Shown piece after piece: positions 11,801-42,194 of a DNA stretch of 64,000 nucleotides. Position 1 is the first letter of the stretch. Each line of letters starts with the position of its first letter. The notes under the pieces were generated by a model, which was not told where the DNA came from, ran no database searches, and worked only from the letters and a program-made list of their open reading frames with translations. Origin of the DNA: Bombyx mori (Eukaryota > Arthropoda > Insecta > Lepidoptera > Bombycidae); contig NC_085116.1 of the NCBI RefSeq assembly GCF_030269925.1, positions 7,688,001 to 7,752,000 on the forward strand, in the 5' to 3' direction. The position numbers and the translations under genes were made by a program.

Positions 11801-13740
11801 TATTGGTATAATCAAGGTAATTGAATGGTAAAATATAAATTTGGAAAAATGTTTCATTTTCCTTCTTTTTTGGATGTATGTAAACTATGCTAAATCAAGC
11901 ATAACATAATTTTGCCGCAAAACGCCCCAATATTGAAAAGAGAAATAATATTTAGAATTTCATATGTACTGAGTTTTTTCAATTTTAATGAACTGGTTTT
12001 AGCAGCCTGCCATTAGTAGATGATACATTAAATATATGTTATACATAGCACATCTTCCTTATCTCTCTTACCGCTTTCTTTTCCTCCAAACCAAATGTTA
12101 TGGTTTGTTTAGTAGTAATACAATTAGCCTTGGCTCAATTCCTCAAAATAGGAATTTGGGAGTTATGGAAAAAATATAATTATTCTGCTACTGTGGATGA
12201 CGTAGAAACGCCGATTTTTTTCCCCTGCCTAATCGTTGGTAACCTAAGCCGCTATTCCAACTTTGCGCGGACCAGTAGATGAGCTCACGGATTGAACCTA
12301 AGAAATTTTGCTTAAACCAGCTCTAGCAAAAGCAGTGCTTCGCCGGATCGACATCGCGACCCACCGAGAAGATCATGGTACCAGGACGACCGAGTAAGGA
12401 CGCGGCTCGGTCGTGTACTTAAACGTTGAATTGGTGGCTGTAACTTAAGAAAAACTGTTTCGATTATCTGAACTATGAAATGATATCTTCGACTATGTAT
12501 TGACTACACGCAGCTTAAAATTTAGCCTCAGAAACTAATAATTAATTAATATTTGTTCAATTTTCGCTACTCTTAATATCTCTAGGAAACCTAAGAGCGA
12601 CTTTATAGTTTTAGACCAAAATTAATTAAGTAAAATCAATTTTAATTTTAGACTGATAAAAAAACACAACGGCCGAAAGTATGGATGTACAAAGACAAAT
12701 CTACTGGCCAACCTAAAGGAGAAGCGACTGTAACTTACGAAGATTCCAATGCAGCTTCTTCTGCAATTCAATGGTTCGACGGCAAAGACTTTAATGGAGC
12801 AACTATTAAAGTTTCACTTGCCCAACGACAAAATACTTGGGGAGGTGGCAAAGGAGGCGGTGGTGGCTTCAGAGGAGGACGAGGTGGAGGCGGCGGGGGA
12901 GGAGGTCGCGGTGGTGGTGGAGGCAGAGGGGGTGGATCTCAAGGTTCTAACAACCGTGATGGAGACTGGAGATGTCCAAACCCCAATTGTGGAAACACCA
13001 ACTTTTCTTGGAGGAAGAATTGTAATAGATGTAATGAAGAGAAACCCGGCGGCGGTGGCGGTGGAGGTGCTCCAGGCGGAGGGCGAGGCGGCGGTCCTCC
13101 AAGCCGTGGAGGCCGTGGCGGCGGTGGCGGGAGAGGTGGAGGAGGAGGAGGTGGCTGGGGTGGCCGCGGGAGTGATCGAGGAGGTGGTGGACGCGGCGGT
13201 AGCAGAGACGGTGATCGTCGCAGTTATGGAAGCAGTGGCGGTGGTGGAGGAAGGGACGGTGACCGCGGTAATGGTGGGGGCGCTATGAGAGGAGACGGCG
13301 GGTAAGTTTTACAGTATCATCATCATCTAATTTTTATGCGTTTTCCAATCACCAACCCCTAGTTTTTTATGATTTTTAAATAAAAATATGCTCAAATTAA
13401 GGTTTAGGTTTTAAATAGGAAGAAGTTGTTAAGACTATCAGAATAGAAGAGATAAGAATTTATTAAGAAATACCCACCTAAATAGTACATTATGTGCTAA
13501 ACAAAACTTATTTACTAGACACTACATAAACAGTCTGAAATTTAAATAAAGACATTAATAATTAAAATTTGGCAACTGGACATACTATGTCCACACACTA
13601 ATTATCAAGCGAGATATATATAGATAGATTGCCTTAGAAACAAAAAAATGTGAATGACATCATAAAATAAACATATACAAATTGATAAATGATTTCAAAT
13701 ATATTGTTTCAGCAGCAGAGACCGACAACGACCTTACTAA
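5891..13740 (+). CDS. caz: FUS/TAF15/cabeza-type RNA-binding protein
   Basis: Coding exons are 5891-5904, 5990-6132, 6220-6508, 10766-10797, 11659-11816, 12652-13301 and 13713-13740, giving 438 codons including stop with consistent phases. The N-terminal half is a Gly/Ser/Tyr/Gln low-complexity region. An RRM follows (about residues 182-265, with DTVFVQGM and the conserved GEATVTYED). Then come RGG boxes and a RanBP2-type zinc finger ([17 protein letters not shown], Cys pair CNRC). The protein ends in RDRQRPY, a PY nuclear-localisation signal like the FUS C-terminus. The family is nuclear and acts in transcription and splicing. Exon 1 (14 coding nt) and its 85-nt intron are the least certain part. 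Intron 3 is 4.3 kb and full of repeats; exon 4 is only 32 nt. EWSR1 is a paralogue but the single Drosophila homologue is cabeza. Confidence 0.93.
7245..7744 (-). mobile_element. Non-LTR retrotransposon ORF2 C-terminal fragment
   Basis: On the minus strand 7486-7247 encodes [18 protein letters not shown] and a [12 protein letters not shown] block. This is the C-terminal tail typical of CR1/jockey-group reverse transcriptase polyproteins in moths. The similarity continues rightward to the R1-type insertion at 7759 and resumes after 8540. It lies in intron 3 of the FUS-like gene. The clade is not certain from this short piece. Confidence 0.55.
7759..8525 (-). mobile_element. 5'-truncated R1-clade LINE 3' end with 14-bp TSD
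   Basis: The segment is GC-rich, unlike its surroundings. Read on the minus strand it starts at AGGCGATGCTCGACTTCTG (the 'MLDFCE' region of an R1-type ORF2 C-terminus), runs through a 3' UTR and ends in a poly(A) tail, seen as a T run at 7760-7774. It is flanked by the direct repeat ATCTTTCAGGGGCC at 7745-7758 and 8526-8539. A related copy is at 61689-62451. Confidence 0.75.
8829..9211 (-). mobile_element. Bm1-like SINE with damaged B box
   Basis: The SINE body (8829-9080), the middle segment (AATTATAATTTTGCG, GGAAGTCAATCGTGAACA) and the start of the head (GACGTCTTATCC...CCACAACGACTT) are present. The stretch holding the B-box-like GGATTCGAACACC of the full copies is deleted between CATTACAAAAATTG and CACTGGACG. 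The copy should therefore lack a complete pol III promoter. Confidence 0.65.
9388..9692 (+). mobile_element. Jockey-like LINE 3' end, truncated
   Basis: This piece corresponds to the last coding bases and 3' UTR of the LINE at 26225-27114: it shares AGGTACCTCAAGCACCGGTC, TTTCTCGC...CTTCTCAGTGGGTCG, GATCCAGTGGTAGGTTCTGC and a terminal A run. It is in intron 3 of the FUS-like gene. Confidence 0.65.
12275..12420 (-). mobile_element. Jockey-like LINE 3' UTR fragment
   Basis: GAGCTCACGGATTGAACC, AGCAGTGCTTCGCCGGATCG and CGACCCACCGAGAAGATC match the 3' UTR of the LINE copies at 31170-32240. It is short and diverged, within intron 5 of the FUS-like gene. Confidence 0.45.
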
Positions 13741-14565
13741 ATATAATTTTAAGATTTAATCATAATGTTAATACTTCCTTCTGACTGAGATCTAAGTTTG
13801 TAAAAACGTTCAATCTAAACTTTCCATCATATTACAGTGTATATAAGATATCTTGAACACTTTAGATGCATTTCAGACATGTATGCTTCTTACTGAATTA
13901 GAATTTACTTGAATTAAAAATGTAATCTTTCATTAATAACTAGAAATACTAACAATTGATGCTTTTCACCCATTTTTTAAATTAACTATTGTACAATAGA
14001 TTTTTTTTTAGTTTTTAGTGTGCTAAATATAAAATCTATATATTTATAGAGATCGAGATTTATTTCTAATGTTGTCAATAACATGTCTCGCTTATCAAAG
14101 CAAAGGGAATCAAAGTGATAGCCTCGTTATGATTGGTTAAAATATTGTACAAGTGTGTAGAGAATTAAAATTAAAAAAATTAGAATGGAGATTTCTTAAT
14201 ATTCATTTATTAATAGGTGTAAAAACAAAATTATAAAATTTTTAGGTTTTTTGTTTTTTTTTTTATTAATTGCAGAAACAGTAATTTTATGTGTAAGTGA
14301 AATGTACTTTTAGTAGTATTCCTGCTGCAAGTTAAGGTTTTTTCAGTTACATATTATTTTGGTCAGATATCTAGGATTTTTAATAAATAAACTTATTATA
14401 TATATAGTACATGGACTCATTAACAACCCTGTCTCGGTCTCTATTTTAATAGAATTATAAACGTGTTGTATTTCTAATAACTGAAATGTAAATAGGATTA
14501 AGTTATGCATTTTACTACAACCCTTGGTATAGAAAAACCTCTCAATAAAAACATTTTGTAACTAT
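13741..14565 (+). other. Probable 3' UTR of the FUS-like gene
   Basis: AT-rich sequence follows the TAA stop with no frames of note. Two AATAAA poly(A) signals on the plus strand, at 14382-14387 and 14544-14549, are plausible ends of the transcript. The choice between them cannot be made from sequence. Confidence 0.5.
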
Positions 14566-14948
14566 CTCAAGTTTTTTATTAAATGCAGAAAGGCACTTTA
14601 TGTGAGTATGGAGAATGACAATGAATATAACAAGTGTATTAGGTGTTATAAATAAAATACAATTAAAAGTTAAGAAATTTATTTAAAAAAATATACTTAA
14701 TATTAAAAATGATGTGTCGCCGTCGTTATTATCATTTTCTAATAGTGCTACCCCTTGGATTAAATTTATGGTAGCACCTGAGCTGGTGGAAGGAGTTGGC
14801 TCCTCATCGTTGACATAACGAAGAGTCGCTGTCGTCACTGGCGTAAATAATAAAACGCTCAGTGACTGAATCGACTATATGGTCATTGGTATAATTTGGT
14901 CCTGGCATTGCAAACAAATTTAAAAGAATAACACTCGTAACAAAAACT

Positions 14949-15419
14949 AAATTTAAAACAAATTTTTTTTTATTGCCTAGATGTGTGGACGAGCTCACAG
15001 CCCACCTGGTGTTAAGTGGTTACTGGAACCCATAGACATCTACAACGTAAATGCGCCACACACCTTGAGATAGAAGTTCTAAGGTCTCAGTATAGTTACA
15101 ACGGCTGCCCCATCCTTCAAACCGAAGCGCATTACTGCTTCACGGCAGAAATAGGCGGGGCGGTGGTACCTACCCGTGCGGACTCACAAGAGGTCCTACC
15201 ACCAGTAATTACGCAAATTATAATTTTGCGGGTTTGATTTTTATTACACGATGTTATTCCTTCACCGTGGAAGTCAATCGTGAACAATTATGAAGTACGT
15301 ATTTCATTAGAAAAATTGGTACCCGCCTGCGGGATTCGAACACCGTTGCATCGCTACGAATGCACCGGACGTCTTATCCCTTAGGCCACGACGACTTCAA
15401 CAATTCAAAAATAATAACA
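14949..15419 (-). mobile_element. Full-length Bm1-like SINE with 16-bp TSD
   Basis: The SINE reads on the minus strand. Its tRNA-like head lies at about 15320-15397 with an A-box-like TGGCCTAAGGG and a B-box-like GTGTTCGAATCCC, followed by the body to 14966 and an A/T-rich tail. The 16-bp direct repeat ACTCGTAACAAAAACT flanks it at 14933-14948 and 15420-15435. Intact head and target duplication make this the best reference copy in the window. Confidence 0.8.
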
Positions 15420-15435
15420 ACTCGTAACAAAAACT

Positions 15436-16960
15436 CAATATAAACAAAGGGTTCGTACAATTTAGTAGGCGCATGTGTAATCAGGAGCGAACGGAACATG
15501 GACGCGGTGCGGGAGGGGAGGGTCGACTGACTCACCAATCGCGCGCTTGGAACGGTGCTACGTCTTTCCCCGCGTCCCGCTTGACAACCAAAGAGACCTA
15601 AAAAACGACTTCTGCGCATCTGACGATTCTTGCCAAGTTACGTGCCGGGTACTATATCTCTTGTAACTTATTATTTCCGATTGCGTTTTGACAACGCCTG
15701 CGATGTTGATAATCCAATTTGTCATATTCTGATCACAAAGTTCTGAGATTAAGTGTTCACATGTGGACAAAGCGATGGAGAATTGTTAAATCTAAATCGG
15801 AAGGCCTCATCATTAGGTGATAAGAAGACTGCATTGATATTCATAGTTATTTCCTGACATTGGCGAAGTTTATACGAATGAAATATAGGAAGAAAACTTT
15901 AATAATACTTTTAATTTAATACTTTTCTTTACATGCCATAATTTATTGATAAGTTTTTAGTCAATTGAAAGATTGAGCAAGAGCGAACCGGTGACAGTGA
16001 AAATGCAGACAGTTCGCCGGTCTAGCTGGCTATTTAATGACTTAATGTCTGACTACCCTCGGACAGGGCCTGCGCCCATTGCGTCTCATTTCTGAATCTA
16101 AATCCGGGACGACAAAATTTATCGCCGATCGATAGGATATTTTCCCAAGGTGAAGCTAACGCGTTTGAGGTCTAACCGGAGAATGGTGACGGAATCAGTG
16201 TCACTAAAAAAACAGCGTTTTTTTCGATTTGTGGAAAGAAATCCCTACGCCGAGACGCGCGCTTGGCTGTGGGACTACCGAAGCCACGCACTAAACGATA
16301 CCCTTGAACTTTCGCCCGAATGTATAAACCCTGCCCAAGATTACACGGGACAACCGCGATTAATTCTGCAATCAGACACCATGCCATCCTGAGGAGGCCT
16401 AATAGACAGTATTCGGCGAAAACGAATTTTGCAGAGTTATATACGGCCGCACTTATCTTTAACCCGTTACGCTCAATGAAGTTGCCAGCAGTTCATCAAA
16501 AACAGAGTTCGGGATAGGATGTCCACCTGTGACGCGGGACGGTTGTGAACACCTGAAACCATTGCTTTTACCTAGTGTATTATCAGGGTATCATTTTTTC
16601 GTAAGCATGTACCATCTGGTCCTGGAATGAACTAGTCTTCAAGATATTTGCCTAGCGCTATGAAAAATCTCTTCAAACAAGGTTTATAAAAAGCCCTCAA
16701 TGGAAAACAGCAGTTTGACTGTGTCCCAGTATTGTAGTCGTTCATAAGCAATGAGAATTACCATATACTATCAGATCGAATTTGTGTCCTAAAGACGTCC
16801 GGTGTACTCGTATTGAACAATGCAACTATGCAAATGTTCACATACTACACAGACTGGTTCCAATATTTTTTTTAAATACAGAGAACATTGCTGCCCATTT
16901 TCCAGAGAATGCCTTATGATATTTTACGTCAACCACCAGAAGAGATTTAGTTATGCCTTT
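15436..16960. other. Intergenic, no recognised gene
   Basis: Moderately GC-rich patches (about 15480-15600 and 15990-16520) stand out from AT-rich DNA. They hold short open frames on both strands (for example 16150-16392 plus, 16172-16387 minus) without recognisable domains. They may be remains of a mobile element. I could not name one. Confidence 0.3.
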
Positions 16961-16964
16961 CCAT

Positions 16965-17180
16965 GGCTCCCAGCCCACGTCTTTACGGATCCATCAGATA
17001 CAATAACCGTTGCATTAGACACCCTTAACACTAGGAGCAGGCTCAGGGACTCCGGTAATCGTACTCGTCGATCTCGGCAAAGAGTTCGTCGTGCAGCCTA
17101 ACCTACAGCAAAATGTACAGCTCCTTAGATTTATTTGCTAATATCTTGACTAAAATTTGATTTAATATATTGTTTTATAC
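16965..17180 (+). mobile_element. Jockey-like LINE ORF2 C-terminus fragment
   Basis: The frame reads HVFTDPSDTITVALDTL, RSRLRDSGNRTRRSRQR and a stop after RRAA. This matches the C-terminus of the 859-codon frame at 20373-22952 (HVLTDPSDPITFALDAF, RDPGNRTRRTRQR). Confidence 0.6.
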
Positions 17181-17329
17181 CGAATAACAATGATTAATTT
17201 TTTCTAATAATAATTATTATATTACATTGTGTATTAATTGTATGTATATTTACGAATATAATATGTATGTACCTATGTTTGTATGTGTATATATATATGT
17301 GTGTGTTGTGTATATATAATATATATTTC

Positions 17330-17485
17330 ACTGGATTGGTACACCGCGCGTTATTCGTTTCCAAATGATTCTTGTCCACCTGATGGTTGTCTGGAAGAGA
17401 TCGCTCTTAGCGATAAGACCGCCAATTGTACTTTTTTGTATTTAATGAATCGCACTGTTTATTTGTTTTTTGGTGTACAATAAAG

Positions 17486-17521
<36 letters not shown>
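17330..17521 (+). mobile_element. RTE-like LINE 3' UTR followed by (TC)n
   Basis: GGTTGTCTGGAAGAGATCGC and TAGCGATAAGACCGCC ending in GTACAATAAAGAATA match the 3' UTR commonly seen on RTE-type LINEs of moths (from recall). A perfect (TC)n microsatellite follows at 17491-17521. Alternating TA/TG tracts lie just upstream (17285-17325). Confidence 0.5.
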
Positions 17522-17522
<1 letters not shown>

Positions 17523-18157
17523 AAATAATAGTTTTCGATTGAATGGCGTGGTCGAGGTGATAGCACACCGTATTAAGATCACACGTCTTTGTCACTTCTA
17601 TTGTCTTATCTAGATTGTTGTGTTTTACTCAAAGGCGCCTCTAGCCCATGTAGTGCCCGTGTGCAATCATTACCCTATCGCCCTCTTAGTAATCGTGTGG
17701 TCAAAACGGAATAAGTACAAATGTAACAAGGACATTAAGAGCCGAAGCCGGCGCCCCCTAACACCTCTGCGCCATGTGCAACGTACACCCGGCACCATAG
17801 ATAAAGCCGCCTCTAATTTTACTCTATTTAATCACGATAGTATCACTGTATGGTATCGTGAGAATAACCGATGAAAAGAGTTGAATTGAACATCTCTAAC
17901 CGTAATTTATTATTAGGGTTCGATAAAGATGTTGCCGATTTAAATTATTTACATAATATGCATATTAATTTTGATGCATCGCTAGATACAAATGCACAGG
18001 ACGTCTTGTCCTTTAAACTACGACGACTTAATTGTAATGTTACGTGTTCGTTTGTTCTAGGACCTTTACGACATTTTTTTGTGAAGTTTAATAAATTTTA
18101 TCTTCTATACAAAAAAGGACAGTTATCAATGAAGACAAATTTAATTTAACTTATGTT
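17522..18157. other. Intergenic, no recognised gene
   Basis: The stretch holds short frames at 17620-17874 and 17871-18149 on the plus strand with no recognisable domain. The segment around 17740-17810 (GCCGAAGCCGGCGCCCCCTA) is GC-rich and may be old transposon sequence. An AATAAA signal for the Miro gene, read on the minus strand, is at 18158-18163. Confidence 0.3.
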
Positions 18158-18288
18158 TTTATTCTCAACAAAAAACTGCAAACAAATTCTTTGGTAAGTA
18201 TCTACATATCAAAGATAATGCATTTCAATATTACTCCATTTATATACATTAAATAATTTTTAAGGTCAACAGTGGCAGTAAACTAAAT

Positions 18289-30077
<11,789 letters not shown>

Positions 30078-30917
30078 TTATACTTGAGACATCTTATGTC
30101 TATTATTTATTTAGTTAAGCTGTTGTGAAGACAATCATTTTAGCAAGAAAACGTATTTAAATTATTAAAATCCAGATTAGGTGTTATGAAAAAATAAAAA
30201 ACGTTGAAAACTATGTACACAACCCTATCACTCCGATTTAGATTCTTACATAGATAATAAATAATAATGGCATAGATTATACAAAATTAAACTAGGTTTA
30301 CTTAATTTATCGGGATTCACTCATGCTCACTCACTCATTTTAATCTTCATTAAGGGTATTAGGAATTTTATCTGTAGGAAAGATTGAAGTCACTTGAAAT
30401 AGAGGAAAATATATTTTTGATGACATCTAAGCCTTATGAACTTATGGACTATATGAAGCGAAATTTTTACCGTTAAAGAAATCAACAATGCCAGAAGCAT
30501 AGACATGAAGTAATAATCTCAAAACTTCCTCATTCTTTATGAAATATACAGTCAAAAAAACCCAGAATCTAAATTTCTCCGTATATATTTAGAAATATAT
30601 AAATCATCCGTGAAGAATAACGATGATCGGAACAACTCTCTCGTATAAAAATTCTAATGGGAGAATACGGTCAAGCCGCGTGCCAGAAATAGTAGTAGAC
30701 TCATCATAGGCACAAACTGTTCTCAACAAGTCTTAATCAGGCGTAAAAAGACGGTTTTCCGAAATCCCAGTATTTTCAGAATATATTAATAAATTCACTT
30801 AACAAATAACTTCATCTTAATAAGTTCATGACGATTCCGCTAACTTTTCCAACAGTAACAGTTTTAATCAACGATTCCCTGTATCATCAGATTGAACTCA
30901 AATATTAAGTATATTAT

Positions 30918-31003
30918 CTATGGAATAGACAAGGCTGGATGGGCTTAGATCCCCTTGCCTTTCGTAATAAGGAAAAATTGTACAAAAAAAAAATCTATGG
31001 ATT
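30918..31003 (+). repeat. Dispersed repeat family A, fragment
   Basis: The piece holds GATGGGCTTAGATCCCCTTG, GTAATAAGGAAAAATTGTAC and AATCTATGG, the head of the family A repeat. The remainder of 30069-31156, upstream of Miro, holds no recognised feature; the Miro promoter should lie at its left edge. Confidence 0.5.
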
Positions 31004-31156
31004 AAAAAAATATGATGAGAGTGAAATTTTACGATGCGCGCGCACCGTGATACAAAATTAACAGAATGAAGTTGCCCACTAAATCGCTCATTACAATACG
31101 ACCGACGTAACTTGGCGAGTCTGAATATAGCCGCAGGTGAACTTTCGGAAATGTTT

Positions 31157-32240
31157 TTTTTTTTCTTTTTTTTTTTCCTACCTAAGCTGGTTGCCTTGAG
31201 AGGCTATTCCAGCGTAACCTTAACTAGTAGGTGAGCTCACGGGGCTCAAACCTGACGACGTTGCTAACACGAACCCTTGCAAGAGCCGTGCTTCGCAGAA
31301 TCTACCACCGGATCGGAAACGCGATCCACTGAGAAGATCCGGCGAGAAACTCAGTGGGCTGTGTCTGAGGGTTAATTTGCTCGTCGAGCCCTTCGTCGCA
31401 AGCGACGGGTTCGACGAGAACGGTGACCGGTGCTTGAAGTACCTAAAAGCACCGTTAGTGGATCGGAAGGATCCAAATTACGTGTTTTGGGCGACGTCGA
31501 CTGCTTTCCATTCTTTCCGCAGGATCGGGAATGTAGTTACCGGCGGCCACGATGAGAGGGTTCTCGTGTCGTGCCGCTTTGTCGAAGTGATCCGAACCGT
31601 TTTTTTTTTTTCCTGCCTAATCTGGTAGCCTGGAGCGGCTATTCCAGCGTAACCGTGGCTAGTAGGTGAGCTCACGGGGCTCAAACCTGACAACGATGAT
31701 AACACGAACCCTAGCAAGAGCCGTGCTTCGCGGAATCTACCACCGGATCGGAAACGCGACCCACTGAGAAGATCCGGCGAGAAACTCAGTGGGCTGTGTC
31801 TGAGGGTTAATTTGCTCGTCGAGCCCTTCGTCGCAAGCGACGGGTTCGACGAGAACGGTGACCGGTGCTTGAAGTACCTAAAAGCACCGTTAGTGGATCG
31901 GAAGGATCCAAAATGACGTGTTTTGGGCGACGTCGACTGCTTTCCATTCTTTCCGCAGGATCGGGAATGTAGTTACCGGCGGCCACGATGAGAGGGTTCT
32001 CGTGTCGTGCCGCTTTGTCGAAGTGATCCGAACCGTTTTTTTTTTTCCTGCCTAATCTGGTAGCCTGGAGCGGCTATTCCAGCGTAACCGTGGCTAGTAG
32101 GTGAGCTCACGGGGCTCAAACCTGACAACGATGATAACACGAACCCTAGCAAGAGCCGTGCTTCGCGGAATCTACCACCGGATCGGAAACGCGACCCACT
32201 GAGAAGATCCGGCGAGAGTGGGCTGTGTTTGAGAGTTATG
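31157..32240 (-). mobile_element. Three head-to-tail jockey-like LINE 3' ends
   Basis: Three minus-strand LINE ends abut. Copy 1 spans 31157-31590, copy 2 spans 31601-32026 and copy 3 spans 32037-32240. Each begins at a T run (the poly(A) tail) and the decamer TCCGAACCGT follows each (31591, 32027, 32241). Copies 1 and 2 are almost identical and share the same 5' truncation at the 'HFDK' codons. Copy 3 breaks off inside the 3' UTR. Confidence 0.75.
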
Positions 32241-32250
32241 TCCGAACCGT

Positions 32251-32793
32251 TTTTTTTTTTTTTTTTATGATTGAGAGATTACTGGTGGCCCGAAGGCCTT
32301 TCCAGTTTCACCAGGACAGGTGGGCGAGCAAAGGCTCAGCCAGGAGGGGTGGGATTTGCTAACAGCTGCCCGAGCGCCTCCGAAGGAGACCTAACAACTC
32401 AAGAGCAATTGCTTCGCGAATGAATCTACTACCGGATCGGAATCGCGACCCGCTGAGAAGATCCGGTGAGAAGCTCAGCGGGCTGATGCATGGGCTAGGT
32501 TGCACGTCGACCTCTTTGTCGAGTTCGACGAGTACGGTTACTGGGGTCCCTAAGCCTGCTCCTAGTATTAGAGCTGAAGGCATCTAATGCAAAGGTTATT
32601 GGATCTGATGGATCCGTAAGGACGTGTCTAGGGCGTCGACGGTGACTGGCTCCTGCATGATCAGGATTCGGTGAGTAGTCAGCGGCGGCAACGATAAGGC
32701 GATTATCATGACGCATATCCTTATCGAAGTACCGTTCCGACGCTGACTTCATGTATTTCTGGATTGATTCAAGGCCCAGGTCGTCGTGTATTG
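32251..32793 (-). mobile_element. Jockey-clade LINE 3' end, same subfamily as 20117-22935
   Basis: The 3' UTR and C-terminal coding part (frame 32752-32495, ending at the RGRRAT stop) are nearly identical to the LINE in Miro intron 9. It is flanked by TGTCCGAACCGT at 32239-32250 and TTGTCCGAACCGT at 32791-32803, consistent with a target-site duplication of 10-12 bp. Confidence 0.75.
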
Positions 32794-32936
32794 TCCGAAC
32801 CGTACCGAGAATTACCGAATTTATACGATGTCAAGAAAAGGGATGTCCAATATGCGTGTTTGAGGATGTTCTTTAATAAAAATAAAGTTTAACTTCTTAC
32901 GCGCGTACATAAGTACACGCACCCTTTTTTTTTTGT

Positions 32937-33568
32937 TTATTTAGAGTTTCTTCAGGTTTAAGCGCCTTATTCACGATCCATCACGACTGTACGTCAGCTC
33001 AAGGCCGCAATTAATAATAATTATCGACGTACGTCAAGCCTATTCATGATCCTTTTGCATCGTGCATCGTGCATGGCCTTGGCGGGACGTACAGCAAGAT
33101 GGATCGTGAATAAGGCGCTTTAAATAGGTAATCGGTGGTTTATTAACTGTCTATTATCTGTGAAAGTGCATAAATGTGGGAAAATGAAACAAAGCTGCTG
33201 AACGTAACTTCTCGGGATCCTCGAAAATCCACTGAAAAAGTCTCAGTAAATGACCACCGTTTTACTGAGATTATATTTCATCCCATATCACCTCATCTCA
33301 TTTTATTTCGTTTTAATTTCATTTCATTTCATGCCATGTTTTATATTAATCGACTTTATTTCATTTCATAATATTATTTTTCATTTACCTAAAAAAACTT
33401 TTCATTAAAATTAAAATAAGACTTGACCTTGACTTGGTTTTAGTTACCAGGTCATAAAATCCCTTAAAAAAAGTATAGATGGATTTAAAAATTATTTATG
33501 GGCACGCTGTATGGGCTTAGATCCCCTTGCCTTTCTTAAAGGAAAAATTGTACCAAAAAAATATCTAT
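32937..33568 (+). repeat. Dispersed repeat family A, copy with nested MITE
   Basis: The copy follows the same order as the repeat at 3246-3772 (TTTCTTCAGGTTTAA, ATCTGTGAAAGTGCA, CTTCTCGGGATCC, ACCAGGTCATA) but is interrupted after GGTTTAA by a 157-bp MITE. Its own head motif TGTATGGGCTTAGATCC occurs after the tail, at 33506-33560. From 33569 to 33769 there is only the presumed promoter and 5' UTR of the Pol III subunit gene. Confidence 0.6.
32962..33118. mobile_element. 157-bp MITE with 21-bp perfect TIRs and TTTAA TSD
   Basis: The ends are perfect 21-bp inverted repeats beginning GCGCCTTATTCACGATCCAT, continuing imperfectly for about 20 bp more (CTGTACGTC, CAAGGCC). TTTAA is duplicated on both sides (32957-32961, 33119-33123). 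The uninterrupted host repeat is present at 3423-3440, about 51135-51160 and 56440-56465, each with a single TTTAA. There is no coding capacity. Confidence 0.85.
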
Positions 33569-33769
33569 GAGTTTAAAGTTTGTAATTAAATGTGCAGAAT
33601 TGTGCTCGTGTTTGTTCGTTGTTAAAAATTGCACTTATTGTTTACATATGTACTCATCTGATTTGTTCCATTCTATAAAACAATTCCAAGATTCCATCGC
33701 TTGGTAAATACGGACAATATGATTTACTGCCGAAGATAGTTCAATATTACAATAGCTTATTTAATTTAC

Positions 33770-41748
<7,979 letters not shown>

Positions 41749-42194
41749 CAGACAATAAATAGGTAATGATTCTGAAAATAGTTTTAATTTTATCGACGAT
41801 TTTTCTACCCGCTACGGTTGAAATAGGTACCAGTAAGTGTTGGTATGATTAGTGTTAATGGTCATTCTGTATGTAAAAAAAAACCCTTGCATACTTCTGC
41901 CGCGAAGTAGTCATTTTAATTTCGTTATTCAAAACGTCGGGGATAACGAAATTGCAATAGCATAAGTAATCTAGAGAACAATTATACATAGATTATAAAA
42001 TTATAAGTTCATAACATGATAGAAGTGAGCTCCTCATATATCAACTACTTATATGATCTATAGTGAACTCGTTCACCAATCTAGGGCATTTTTTTTTTGC
42101 AAAGTCTAAATAAATTACTGTGATCCATTATTGTTACGGTTTAAATAAATAAAGAGCAGGTTCAAAAAGGTTTTTAATATAAAAAATATTAATC

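Noticed and set aside
12749..13288. 179-codon Val/Ala/Glu-rich plus-strand frame
   Set aside because: It is a shifted reading of the RGG-box exon 12652-13301; the other frame has the RRM and zinc-finger matches.
15374..15619. Arg/Ser-rich minus-strand frame next to the SINE
   Set aside because: It overlaps the SINE head at its left end and has no domain, start context or neighbouring exon.
31157..32240. Regular repeats that might suggest a CRISPR-like or satellite array
   Set aside because: The units are about 430-bp LINE 3' ends with poly(A) tails, not short repeats with spacers.
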